Shown: positions 1 to 5,883, counted from the stretch's first letter. The stretch: 5,883 bases of DNA from Chloroflexota bacterium (GCA_003670425.1 QWRL01000151.1:1-5883), one strand, 5' to 3'. Numbers and translations: made by a program. Notes: generated by a model not told the origin, from the sequence alone.

Positions 1-1016
1 TACATCTCCAATGTGGCGTTGAGTGCATCGCGCGGCGTGCCGCCCACAAACGTCACAATCGCCGGCGCAGCAGCCATGGCGAAGCCGCCGATGCCGGCCG
101 TCTCGGTAATGGCACTGTCGCCGATATCGGGGTTGGCATCCGCCTGTGAAAATCCGGAGAAGAACAAGCCCACCGGAATTTCTGCGGGCGCAGTGAACCA
201 CTGGCCGGGCAAGCCGCTGACGCGGATGCCAAAGTCTGTGCCATTGCGGGCCATTGCGGTTACCAGCGTGCTGCCGGCAACGCCATGCGCCGCGTCGGTC
301 ATGGCCTTGCAGGCCGCCATCACCGGGTTCAGCACACTCAGCGCATTGTCCCCCAAAAACTTGAGCACTTCAGATTGGCTGCCGGCTGCGCCATCCACTT
401 GCGCAATCAGCGGCGCCAGCGCCTTCAAGAACAGCAGCGAGCCGGCCTTGTTGCGGTTGTGGCCTTCATCGCCCATGTGCAGCGCCTCTGCAATCAGGGC
501 GCGCAAATCTATGCCGCCGCTGCGCGCCAGGGCTGCGCCCACAGTGGGGCCAAGCACAGTGTTCATCCAGCGCAGGCGCGCAAGCACTTCTTCGCTGTAG
601 GCACCGTAGCGCAGCACTTTGCCATAGCCTTCGTTCAAGTTGGAGTAGGCGGTGTTGGGGCTGCCTGTGTCTGGTTTGTTTTCCACCACGTACACCAGCA
701 TCGAGGCGGAGGTTACGCCCGCCATCGGCCCGACGGTATTGTGTTCGTGGCACGGTTCAAACTGCACACCGCCACTTTCAGCCAGCGCGATCGCCTCGGC
801 TTCGGTGTGCGCCAGCCCTTCAAACAGCATGGCGCCAATCATGGCGCCGCGCAGCGGGCCGGACATGCGCGCCCAGGCAAGCGGCGGGCCGGCATGCAGC
901 AGCAGGTGGCTGTGCATGCCCGGGATCACATCGCGCGCGGCAGCCACCCCGGTCAGCATCGGCCGCGCCTCCATCATGCGCGTGACGGCGGATTGATTGG
1001 CCTGTTCAATGTCCAT
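1..1016 (-). CDS. DUF1116 (YlbE/AllG-like) protein, 3' end cut by window edge
   Basis: The visible 338 residues form an uninterrupted frame that leaves the window before any stop. Family-typical blocks appear in order: HAGPPLAWARMSGPLRGA (41-58), PCHEHNTVGPMAGVTS (88-103), NLNEGYGKVLRYGAY (126-140), MGDEGHNRNKA (181-191), AMARNGTDFGIRVSG (254-268) and DSAITETAGIGGFAM (300-314). Escherichia coli YlbE (AllG) is about 420 residues, so roughly 80 are probably missing here. AllG acts with FdrA (AllF) and YlbF (AllH) as oxamic transcarbamylase, which converts oxalurate and phosphate to oxamate and carbamoyl phosphate. That is family knowledge; the substrate here is unknown. No signal peptide or membrane segment is evident, so it is probably cytoplasmic. 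The ATG is chosen because AGGAG lies five bases upstream. It follows fdrA after 87 bases, which fits joint function. Confident on family, moderate on reaction. Confidence 0.93.
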   Translation of the reverse strand, partial: MDIEQANQSAVTRMMEARPMLTGVAAARDVIPGMHSHLLLHAGPPLAWARMSGPLRGAMIGAMLFEGLAHTEAEAIALAESGGVQFEPCHEHNTVGPMAGVTSASMLVYVVENKPDTGSPNTAYSNLNEGYGKVLRYGAYSEEVLARLRWMNTVLGPTVGAALARSGGIDLRALIAEALHMGDEGHNRNKAGSLLFLKALAPLIAQVDGAAGSQSEVLKFLGDNALSVLNPVMAACKAMTDAAHGVAGSTLVTAMARNGTDFGIRVSGLPGQWFTAPAEIPVGLFFSGFSQADANPDIGDSAITETAGIGGFAMAAAPAIVTFVGGTPRDALNATLEM

Positions 1017-1021
1017 GCTAG

Positions 1022-1026
1022 CTCCT
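1022..1026 (-). promoter_or_regulatory. Shine-Dalgarno site of the DUF1116 gene
   Basis: On the minus strand AGGAG is followed by the five-base spacer CTAGC and then ATG. This is the only strong ribosome binding site in front of any gene in the window, and it fixes the start of the DUF1116 protein at 1016. Confidence 0.8.
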
Positions 1027-1044
1027 GTCATGCTGGATTAGTAC

Positions 1045-1065
1045 TGCGCACGCACTCCGTGCGCA
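1045..1065 (-). repeat. Inverted repeat (7-bp arms, 7-base loop) between fdrA and the DUF1116 gene
   Basis: On the plus strand TGCGCAC (1045-1051) and GTGCGCA (1059-1065) are perfect inverted arms around a seven-base loop. A competing tighter hairpin can form inside it: CGCAC-GGA-GTGCG on the minus strand. In the transcript it would fold in the 87-base spacer, 18 bases before the AGGAG of the next gene. No U-run follows, so a classical intrinsic terminator is unlikely. An mRNA-stabilising or processing hairpin is possible. The structure is seen directly; any role is inference. Confidence 0.5.
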
Positions 1066-1080
1066 AAATATTTGGCCGCC

Positions 1081-1092
1081 GCAAAGTTTTGC
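1081..1092 (-). repeat. Short palindrome GCAAA-N2-TTTGC just after fdrA
   Basis: The minus strand reads GCAAA-AC-TTTGC, a perfect 5-bp inverted repeat with a two-base centre, 11 bases after the fdrA stop. It is short enough to occur by chance. I list it because it shares an 87-base spacer with the larger hairpin at 1045-1065. Confidence 0.3.
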
Positions 1093-1103
1093 AGAGCATG
1101 CAG

Positions 1104-2777
1104 CTAATGCTTGTTCATCTTCGCCAAAATTTCCGCCAACTTGGCGTTGCCGGCTGCCGGCGGGCGCCAGTCAAGTTGCAAACACTCTGCGCCCTGTGCC
1201 GTCAGGCTGTTGTAAAAAGTTTCGACGCCGGCGTTCAATGCCGCCATTGGCTGTGTCAGGGCAGTTAGCTCCACCGCTGGATGCGCAGGGGCGGTTGCGG
1301 CGCCAAAGCAGCTGCACACATAACTCAGCGCTGCACTCGGGTTGGTGAACAGCCGGCATCCCGCGGCTTCAAGGCGCTCTGACTGTGATTGCATGTCTTG
1401 CGGATCTTCGTCCGTGCCAATCAATATCACCACAAACTCCAGCCCGCTGCGCCGGCATGCAGCGATCACGGGCGCCAGCTCCGCAGCCGGATCCGTGTGC
1501 ACACCTTCACCCAGCACCACATCCAGCAAAATCATGCCCACCTGCGGGTCCGCAGCCTCCTGCTTGATGCGCCGCAAGCGCAGGTCGTTGTCCAGCAATG
1601 GATGCAGGCGCCCCACGGTGAACTCATCGCCGCCCATATCCAGCAGCGTATGCGCCGAGCTTTGCAATGCATCCGCCAGCTGCTGGCTTTTGTGCACGGG
1701 CGCATTGGAGAAGAGCGGCTGCAGCGCTGTTTGCAGCACAAGCATGGCTTCATAAGCAAGCGTGCCACCGGAGAATAAACCGCGCAGCCACTTGCCGGTC
1801 AGTGCGCTGCCGGCTGGCCGCGCCGGCTGGCTGCTGCCGGCTAGCCGGCTTACCGCCAGCTCTGCGGCTTCATTTAGCGAGGTGGCAAAGTGCAGGTTGC
1901 CCAGCTGCCGCGCTGGCGCGGGATAACCAATAAAGTCCACGACCACGGGCTTGCCGCAAGCTTGGGCGGCAGACAGCAGCTGCGCCGCAACTTCCGGCGC
2001 GGGCGGCTTGGAGATCAACACAATCACCTGCGTCGCGGGATCACGCGCCAGCAAATCCAGCGCCTGGTGGGCGGTGATGGCACCGACCGCAGCGTGCAGG
2101 TCACGGCCGCCGGTGCCCAGTGCATGCGAGATGCCCGCTCCCAGCTGGTGCACGCGGCTGGCCACCGTTTGCAGCCCGGTGCCGGAAGCACCCACAATGC
2201 CCACCGCCCCGCGCCGCACACGGTTGGCAAAGCCCAGCCCAATGCCGTTGACGATGGCGGTGCCGCAATCCGGCCCCAGCAGCAGCAGTCCCTGTGCGCG
2301 TGCCGCCTGCTTCAGTTCAACCTCTTCTTCCAGCGCCACATTGTCGCTGTAGAGAAACACATGCTTGCGCAGCTTCAGCGCTGCGCGGGCGACACCCGCC
2401 GCAAAACGGCCGGGCACAGAAATCAGCACCCAGCCGGCTGCGGGCAGCTGGCGGGCAGCGGCTTCCAGGCTGCGCGGGCGAAACTCAGCGTCAACCGCTG
2501 CGCGTTTTCGGTTCAGCAGGGTGTCCACCTGCGCCAGCGCCAGCCGTGCCGCACTTTCACTTTCAGCCTTCACCACAATCAGTGTGTCATCGGCTGTTGC
2601 ACTGCGCGCACCTTCGGTGAGCAGGCCGCTTTGCTGCAGTAACGCGCAGTTGGCAGGTGTGGCCATCACCACGCCGGCATCGTGCACGCCCGCCAGCTGC
2701 AGCAGCGCGCGCTGCAACTGCATCAGCACCACCGAGTCGAAGTAGCTGCCTTTGCGAATTTCGCTTTGAATGTTCAT
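1104..2777 (-). CDS. fdrA: FdrA/AllF-type acyl-CoA synthetase-like protein
   Basis: The 557 residues closely match the length of Escherichia coli FdrA (about 555), and the gene is intact. The N-terminus KGSYFDSVVLM (9-19) and TPANCALL (40-47) are typical of FdrA. A succinyl-CoA synthetase alpha-like CoA-binding region follows, with GPDCGTA (168-174), GIVGASGTGL (193-202) and SHALGTGGRDL (217-227). After an Ala/Gly/Ser/Pro linker (about 311-328) comes a ligase-CoA-like half with GLFSGGTLAYEA (333-344), DMGGDEFTVGR (380-390) and DVVLGEGVHTDPA (419-431). In E. coli, FdrA with YlbE and YlbF forms oxamic transcarbamylase, so a cytoplasmic carbamoyl-transfer or phosphorolysis role is likely. The exact substrate is inferred only. 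The ATG at 2777 is preferred because it starts about where E. coli FdrA does. An upstream in-frame GTG at 2855 would add 26 Pro/Arg-rich residues with no family support. Neither start has a good Shine-Dalgarno site. It stops with TAG. Confidence 0.95.
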   Translation of the reverse strand: MNIQSEIRKGSYFDSVVLMQLQRALLQLAGVHDAGVVMATPANCALLQQSGLLTEGARSATADDTLIVVKAESESAARLALAQVDTLLNRKRAAVDAEFRPRSLEAAARQLPAAGWVLISVPGRFAAGVARAALKLRKHVFLYSDNVALEEEVELKQAARAQGLLLLGPDCGTAIVNGIGLGFANRVRRGAVGIVGASGTGLQTVASRVHQLGAGISHALGTGGRDLHAAVGAITAHQALDLLARDPATQVIVLISKPPAPEVAAQLLSAAQACGKPVVVDFIGYPAPARQLGNLHFATSLNEAAELAVSRLAGSSQPARPAGSALTGKWLRGLFSGGTLAYEAMLVLQTALQPLFSNAPVHKSQQLADALQSSAHTLLDMGGDEFTVGRLHPLLDNDLRLRRIKQEAADPQVGMILLDVVLGEGVHTDPAAELAPVIAACRRSGLEFVVILIGTDEDPQDMQSQSERLEAAGCRLFTNPSAALSYVCSCFGAATAPAHPAVELTALTQPMAALNAGVETFYNSLTAQGAECLQLDWRPPAAGNAKLAEILAKMNKH

Positions 2778-2862
2778 GCGCGGGTGCGCACCACGCGGGC
2801 GCGGCGCATGCAGCGGCTGTGTGCCGCGTGGGCAGGCGTTGGATTCATAGTGCACGCAGGCA

Positions 2863-3858
2863 TCAGATTATTTGTTCAACCATCAAAGCGCGCGCCAGCA
2901 GCAGCTCGTCCGCCTGCCAGCCGCCTGCCAGCTGCAGGCCCACCGGCAGGCCGGCAATCGTTCCGGACGGCAGGCTCACCGCCGGCATACCAGCATGGGT
3001 CCATGGCAGGTTCATCACCGGGTCGCCTGTACTTTCCAAGCCGGCGGGCGCCGGCCCCTGCGCAGCGGGCGATATCCACACATCAATGTGTTCGCGCTCC
3101 ATCACTTGCGTCAACTCCGTGCGCAGGGCCGGGCAGCTGCGCAGTGCTTGCGACAATTGCGCATCAGAAATTGTTGCGCCGCGCTCGAGCAGCTCCACAG
3201 TTTTGAAATGATACAGGTCGCGATATTGTGCAAACCAGCCAGCGTGCACTCGCGCGGCTTCGGCAGCTGTGATGAGGTAATGCCGTTCGCGCAGCGCTGC
3301 AAAGTCTTGCAGCAAGTTGACGGATTTCAGCACGCAGCCAGCAGCCGCCAGCTTTTGGGCAGTCGCGCGGAAGTGCGCCAGCATTTCCGGCGTGGCACGT
3401 TCCAGATACGGCCCTTCGGGAATCCCAAAAACAGTCTTGTGTGCCACTGCCGTGGTTGTGTTCCAACTGTTTGCCAGCAAGCCCGCTGCGAGCTGCACGC
3501 CGGCAACATCAGCTGCGAACACACCCACATGGTCCAGCGATGGCGCGAGCGCAATTACACCCGCGCGTGGGACGCGATCGTAGCTGGGCTTGAAGCCAAC
3601 CACTCCGCAGTACGCTGCCGGGCGCACGATGGAGCCGATGGTTTGCGTGCCGAGGGTGAGCGGCGCGAGGCCGGCCGCAACGGCCGCAGCGGAACCGCTG
3701 CTGGAGCCGCCCGGCGTGTGCGGCTGGCCGGCCGGGCTGTGCGGATTGCAGGTGGCGCCCGGCCCAAAGTATGCGAACTCAGTGGACACAGTTTTGCCGA
3801 GCATGAGCGCGCCCGCCTGTTTCAGGCGCATTACGCTGGGTGCCTCTGCACCACGCAA
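2863..3858 (-). CDS. 3' fragment of the interrupted amidase, possible separate translation
   Basis: After the amber codon the frame stays open to the normal amidase stop. A TTG lies two codons after the TAG (start 3858) and an ATG is at 3831. Either could allow reinitiation, but neither has a good Shine-Dalgarno site; AGAGG lies 11 bases before the ATG, which is far. The product would carry both catalytic serines but not the lysine, so it should not be an active amidase unless complemented by the N-terminal piece. It is listed as a coding possibility only; the interrupted full-length reading is preferred. Confidence 0.3.
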   Translation of the reverse strand: MRGAEAPSVMRLKQAGALMLGKTVSTEFAYFGPGATCNPHSPAGQPHTPGGSSSGSAAAVAAGLAPLTLGTQTIGSIVRPAAYCGVVGFKPSYDRVPRAGVIALAPSLDHVGVFAADVAGVQLAAGLLANSWNTTTAVAHKTVFGIPEGPYLERATPEMLAHFRATAQKLAAAGCVLKSVNLLQDFAALRERHYLITAAEAARVHAGWFAQYRDLYHFKTVELLERGATISDAQLSQALRSCPALRTELTQVMEREHIDVWISPAAQGPAPAGLESTGDPVMNLPWTHAGMPAVSLPSGTIAGLPVGLQLAGGWQADELLLARALMVEQII

Positions 3859-3861
3859 TAC

Positions 3862-3864
3862 CTA
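3862..3864 (-). other. In-frame amber codon inside the amidase
   Basis: The minus strand reads CGG CCG TTG TAG GTA TTG CGT, with conserved amidase sequence in the same frame before and after. From memory of related amidases (a GS..PPE..AGPEA-like stretch) the position is often glutamate, so GAG to TAG is a likely single change. That alignment is recalled, not computed. Confidence 0.9.
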
Positions 3865-4154
3865 CAACGGCCGCCGGCTTCCACCAGTCGTCGCAAATCC
3901 GTCCACCTGACACATATCCTTTATCCCAAGAGCCACGCCAAACAGGGCCGGCCGGGCTGCCGGGTTTGGATGGCGCGCTTCCAGCTCGCGGGCATCATGC
4001 CGCAGGCGCTCAAAGCGCGCGGGCTCCGGCATGAACGCATGCACGTCGGCCTCGCGCGCCGCAAACTGCGCTGCGAGGTGCGCAATATAAGCAGGCAGGG
4101 GCAGCGCGCCGGACCGCAGGCTATGCGCCAGTGCGGGCAGGCTGGCGGGAATGT

Positions 4155-4652
4155 TCACGCTTGCGGCGCTGGGGCTGCGGCCAGTAGTTGTTCGGCTGCC
4201 AGCAGCGCCGCTGCCACAATATTCTGGTAGCCGGTGCAGCGGCATAAGTTGCCGGAGAGCGCGGTGCGCACCGCATGCTCCGTGGGCGTTGGGTTGTCCT
4301 GCAGAAAGGCCGTAAGTGTCATCAAGATGCCGGGCGTGCAATAGCCGCACTGCAGGCCGTGCTTCTCCCAGAATGCAGACTGCAGCACGTTCAGTTTGTC
4401 GGGCGTTCCAAGGCTTTCGACTGTGAGCAGCTCATGGCCGTCGGCCTGCACTGCCAGCAGCAGGCATGCGCGCACGGGCTGGCCGTCAAACAATATGGTG
4501 CAGGCTCCGCATGCGCCCTGCTCACAGCCCACATGCAGGCCGCTCAGCCCAAGGTCATGCCGCAAAAAATCACTGAGCAGCAGGCGCGCTTCTGCTTGGC
4601 GCTCGTAAGCGCGCCCGTTTACGGTGGTTTGAATCAAATGCAGTTCACTCAT
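4155..4652 (-). CDS. [2Fe-2S] small subunit of a xanthine dehydrogenase-family molybdenum hydroxylase
   Basis: This 165-residue protein has both cluster motifs of the CoxS/XdhC-like iron-sulfur subunit. Cys43, Cys48, Cys51 and Cys63 form the plant-ferredoxin-type cluster (GCEQGACGACTI). Cys102, Cys105, Cys137 and Cys139 form the second cluster (CGYCTPG, then GNLCRCTGY). All eight ligands are present, and the length is normal for the family. The subunit passes electrons from the molybdenum site to the FAD subunit, which is encoded immediately upstream. The ATG at 4652 is the family-typical start (MSELHLIQTTVNG), although no Shine-Dalgarno site is obvious. Sixty-six bases separate it from the FAD gene, and its TGA overlaps the GTG start of the amidase. 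The substrate cannot be told from this subunit. Confidence 0.96.
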   Translation of the reverse strand: MSELHLIQTTVNGRAYERQAEARLLLSDFLRHDLGLSGLHVGCEQGACGACTILFDGQPVRACLLLAVQADGHELLTVESLGTPDKLNVLQSAFWEKHGLQCGYCTPGILMTLTAFLQDNPTPTEHAVRTALSGNLCRCTGYQNIVAAALLAAEQLLAAAPAPQA

Positions 4653-4718
4653 GGTTTGGCTTTGTATTCCGGATGTGTATGCTGTACTTGGTGCGGAGGG
4701 TTTGCAAACTGTGCACCT

Positions 4719-5585
4719 TCAATTGGCGCGCTGCACAGCAAGCTTCAGCGCCCGCTGCGCGAGCACGCGCGCCAGATGGCGCTGGTATGCAGGTGTGGCA
4801 TGCACGCTGCCCATCGGTTCTAACTCTGCGGCTGCGGTGTTTGCCGCAGCGGCTAATACAGCGCTGTCCGGCAGCTGGCCGTGCAGCGCTGCGGCTGCGC
4901 GCCGCGCACTCATCGGCCGGTCACCGGCGTTTAGAAAAACGAGCCGCACCGCGCTGCATGCGCCGGCAGCATCCAGCGTCACCACCGCCGCCACCCCCAT
5001 CATGGCGTAGTCGCCGTGGCGCCGCGCAACTTCCATAAAGGCTGTGCCGGTGCGCGCCGGTGGCGCCGGCACAGCCACCTCCACCAGCATCTCGTCCGGT
5101 GCAATTAAGGTTGTAAACAGCGATACAAAGAAGTCATCTGCGCCCACCCAGCGTTCGCCGGTGGCGGACTGCAGCCGCAGCCGCCCGCCCAGTGCAGTCA
5201 GGATTACCGGCAGCTCGGCGGCCGGGTCGGCATGCGCCAGCGACCCGCCCACGGTGCTGCGGTTCCGGATTTGCGGATGCGCGATGTGCGGCACGGTTTC
5301 CGGCAGCAGCGGCCAGTGCGCGTGCACCAGCGGATCACGTTCCAGGCGCTGCACGCGGGTAAGGGCGCCGATGCGCAATTCGTCATCCACCCTGCGCACA
5401 TAATCCAGCGCGGCAAGTTTGTTCACATCCACCAGCAGCGCCGGACCGGCGATGCGGAAATTCATGGCCGGTATCAGGCTTTGTCCGCCCGCCAAAAACT
5501 TTGCCTCGTCCCCGTGCTCAGCCTTGAGCAGCAGTGCTGCGCCAAGTGATGCCGGTGCGTGATAAACAAAGGGCGCAGGTTTCAT
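4719..5585 (-). CDS. FAD-binding medium subunit of a xanthine dehydrogenase-family molybdenum hydroxylase
   Basis: The 288 residues match the CoxM-like FAD-binding family in length and layout. An N-terminal FAD-binding PCMH-type domain has LAGGQSLIPAMNFR (31-44), a pyrophosphate-binding loop, and IRNRSTVGGSLAHADPAAEL (106-125), the second flavin loop. A CO dehydrogenase flavoprotein C-terminal domain follows, with YQRHLARVLAQRAL (267-280) near the end. It would take electrons from the [2Fe-2S] subunit and pass them to an acceptor. The ATG at 5585 is chosen because the family usually begins MKPxxFxYxxP. A TTG upstream at 5684 in the same frame would add 33 non-conserved residues and start inside the palindrome. 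It is the first clear gene of the operon, and no molybdopterin-binding large subunit is next to it. No strong ribosome binding site is seen. Confidence 0.95.
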   Translation of the reverse strand: MKPAPFVYHAPASLGAALLLKAEHGDEAKFLAGGQSLIPAMNFRIAGPALLVDVNKLAALDYVRRVDDELRIGALTRVQRLERDPLVHAHWPLLPETVPHIAHPQIRNRSTVGGSLAHADPAAELPVILTALGGRLRLQSATGERWVGADDFFVSLFTTLIAPDEMLVEVAVPAPPARTGTAFMEVARRHGDYAMMGVAAVVTLDAAGACSAVRLVFLNAGDRPMSARRAAAALHGQLPDSAVLAAAANTAAAELEPMGSVHATPAYQRHLARVLAQRALKLAVQRAN

Positions 5586-5661
5586 TGCAGTTGCAGTTAC
5601 ACCCGCAGCAGATGTTGTCCGGCGCAGAAACGAATTGGTGCGGACGTGGACATTGTGCTGC

Positions 5662-5682
5662 GGCAATTGTAGACCAATTGCC
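5662..5682. promoter_or_regulatory. Perfect palindrome GGCAATTG-N5-CAATTGCC, candidate operator
   Basis: Two perfect 8-bp arms, GGCAATTG (5662-5669) and CAATTGCC (5675-5682), flank a five-base centre. The spacing between arm centres is about 13 bases, a little over one helical turn, as expected for a dimeric helix-turn-helix regulator. It sits 77 bases upstream of the first gene of the operon and overlaps the best -10 candidate, so a bound protein would block transcription. No regulator gene is in the window, so the regulator family is unknown. Confidence 0.55.
5666..5671 (-). promoter_or_regulatory. Possible -10 box TACAAT of the operon promoter
   Basis: TACAAT on the minus strand matches five of six bases of the sigma-70 -10 consensus. 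It would give a leader of about 75 bases before the FAD-subunit gene. No good -35 hexamer lies 16-18 bases upstream (CGCAAC-like sequence only). The promoter would therefore be weak or activator-dependent, if it is real. Confidence 0.3.
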
Positions 5683-5840
5683 AATGCCGTTGCGGAGCGC
5701 GGGATTGCGCGCGCGGTTGGTGTGGCACGGCTGGAGGGGAAGCATCAGCCGGCAGTGGCTGCGGCATTGCCCCAAAGTCCACCGCGGCCCGCATTGCCCT
5801 GCAGATGCGCGCGGCTATGCGCCTCCGCAGGGTTGGTGGG

Positions 5841-5883
5841 TTAACGGCGACGCCCAGGTTTGCGCGGGGCTGCTCTTCTGCGC
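5841..5883 (-). CDS. Possible C-terminal tail of an upstream gene, cut by window edge
   Basis: One minus-strand frame entering from the right edge reads RRRAAPRKPGRRR and then TAA. An Arg/Lys/Pro-rich tail is a common protein ending, and its stop would leave a promoter-sized gap before the operon. Thirteen residues cannot identify a family. It does not look like the end of a molybdopterin-binding subunit. Other frames are also open here, so this is weak. Confidence 0.22.
   Translation of the reverse strand, partial: RRRAAPRKPGRRR

Larger units (their letters stand above)
2863..4158 (-). pseudogene. Amidase-signature enzyme interrupted by in-frame TAG at codon 99
   Basis: Read through one amber codon, this frame gives a 431-position amidase-signature hydrolase of normal length. 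Such enzymes cleave carboxamides to acid and ammonia in the cytoplasm. The catalytic lysine is Lys80 in GVALGIKD (74-81). The Ser-rich loop TPGGSSSGSAAAVAAG (148-163) supplies the cis-serine, probably Ser152, and TQTIGSIVRP (171-180) supplies the nucleophile, probably Ser176. Their 24-residue spacing is usual. NLPWTHAGMPAVSLPSG and GLPVGLQLAG near the C-terminus are also typical. The start is a GTG whose GTGA overlaps the TGA of the [2Fe-2S] gene, suggesting translational coupling. The TAG at 3862-3864 lies between GGSRRPL and VLRGAEAPSV with no frame change on either side. As written, Lys80 and the serines are on separate fragments, so the enzyme should be inactive. The substrate is unknown; context suggests an amide or ureide from a nitrogen heterocycle. 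Confidence 0.88.
5586..5840. other. Gene-free leader region upstream of the operon
   Basis: These 255 bases lie between the putative stop of an upstream gene and the FAD-subunit start. They contain the palindrome at 5662-5682, a possible -10 box, and two adjacent TTGCAG copies just before the FAD gene (plus strand, about 5584-5595). I see no convincing coding frame. Frames open here on either strand are short and rich in Trp, Cys, His and Pro, and match no family I recognise. Confidence 0.55.

Noticed and set aside
1038..1106. Possible reassignment or readthrough of TAG, with 21 more open codons after the fdrA TAG
   Set aside because: FdrA already has the normal family length at its TAG, so TAG works as a stop here. 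The extension ends at TAA without family-like sequence. General TAG recoding is therefore not supported as the explanation of the amidase amber.
13..1268. Long plus-strand open frames at 13-600 and 285-1268
   Set aside because: Both lie antisense to the DUF1116 gene and the end of fdrA, whose minus-strand frames give clear family motifs.
2872..4230. A 452-codon plus-strand open frame opposite the amidase
   Set aside because: It is the complement of a recognisable amidase. Its translation is rich in Arg, Cys, His and Gln, and matches no family I know. High GC content keeps antisense frames open.
5679..5684. TTGGCA on the minus strand as a -35 box
   Set aside because: It is only seven bases from TACAAT, and no acceptable -10 lies 16-18 bases downstream.
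5797..5832. Stem CCCTGC/GCAGGG just after the putative upstream stop, as a terminator
   Set aside because: The arms are only 6 bp around a 24-base loop, and no T-run follows on the minus strand.
5684..5883. Plus-strand frame from ATG 5684 open to the window edge (MPLRSAGLRARL...)
   Set aside because: The start lies at the edge of the palindrome with no ribosome binding site. The product is unusually rich in Trp, Cys, His and Arg and resembles no known regulator, so a divergent gene is not supported.

Overview
All recognisable genes in this window lie on the minus strand and read from the right edge towards the left. They look like one catabolic operon. The sequence is GC-rich, and tight gene spacing and the protein families suggest a heterotrophic proteobacterium. 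A betaproteobacterium is my guess from general character only; nothing here proves the lineage.

In transcription order the layout is as follows. A possible C-terminal tail of an upstream gene sits at 5841-5883. A gene-free leader at 5586-5840 carries a perfect 21-bp inverted repeat over a plausible -10 box. It is followed by an FAD-binding medium subunit of a xanthine dehydrogenase/CO dehydrogenase-type molybdenum hydroxylase (4719-5585) and its [2Fe-2S] small subunit (4155-4652). An amidase-signature enzyme (2863-4158) comes next, interrupted by one in-frame TAG. Then come an intact FdrA/AllF-type acyl-CoA synthetase-like protein (1104-2777) and a DUF1116 (YlbE/AllG-type) protein that runs off the left edge (1-1016).

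FdrA and DUF1116 proteins are known from Escherichia coli, where together with YlbF they form the oxamic transcarbamylase of allantoin breakdown (oxalurate + phosphate giving oxamate + carbamoyl phosphate). Here they follow an amidase and two electron-transfer subunits of a molybdenum hydroxylase. My inference is an operon for breaking down a nitrogen-containing ring or ureide: hydroxylation, amide hydrolysis, and phosphorolytic release of a carbamoyl group. The molybdopterin-binding catalytic subunit is not in the window, and neither are the DUF2877 and carbamate kinase partners. They may lie beyond either edge.

The most notable point is the amber codon at amidase codon 99. It puts the catalytic lysine on one side and both catalytic serines on the other, while the frame and length on both sides are otherwise intact. 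This is a recent nonsense mutation, a base-call error or, less likely, a tolerated readthrough or reinitiation site.
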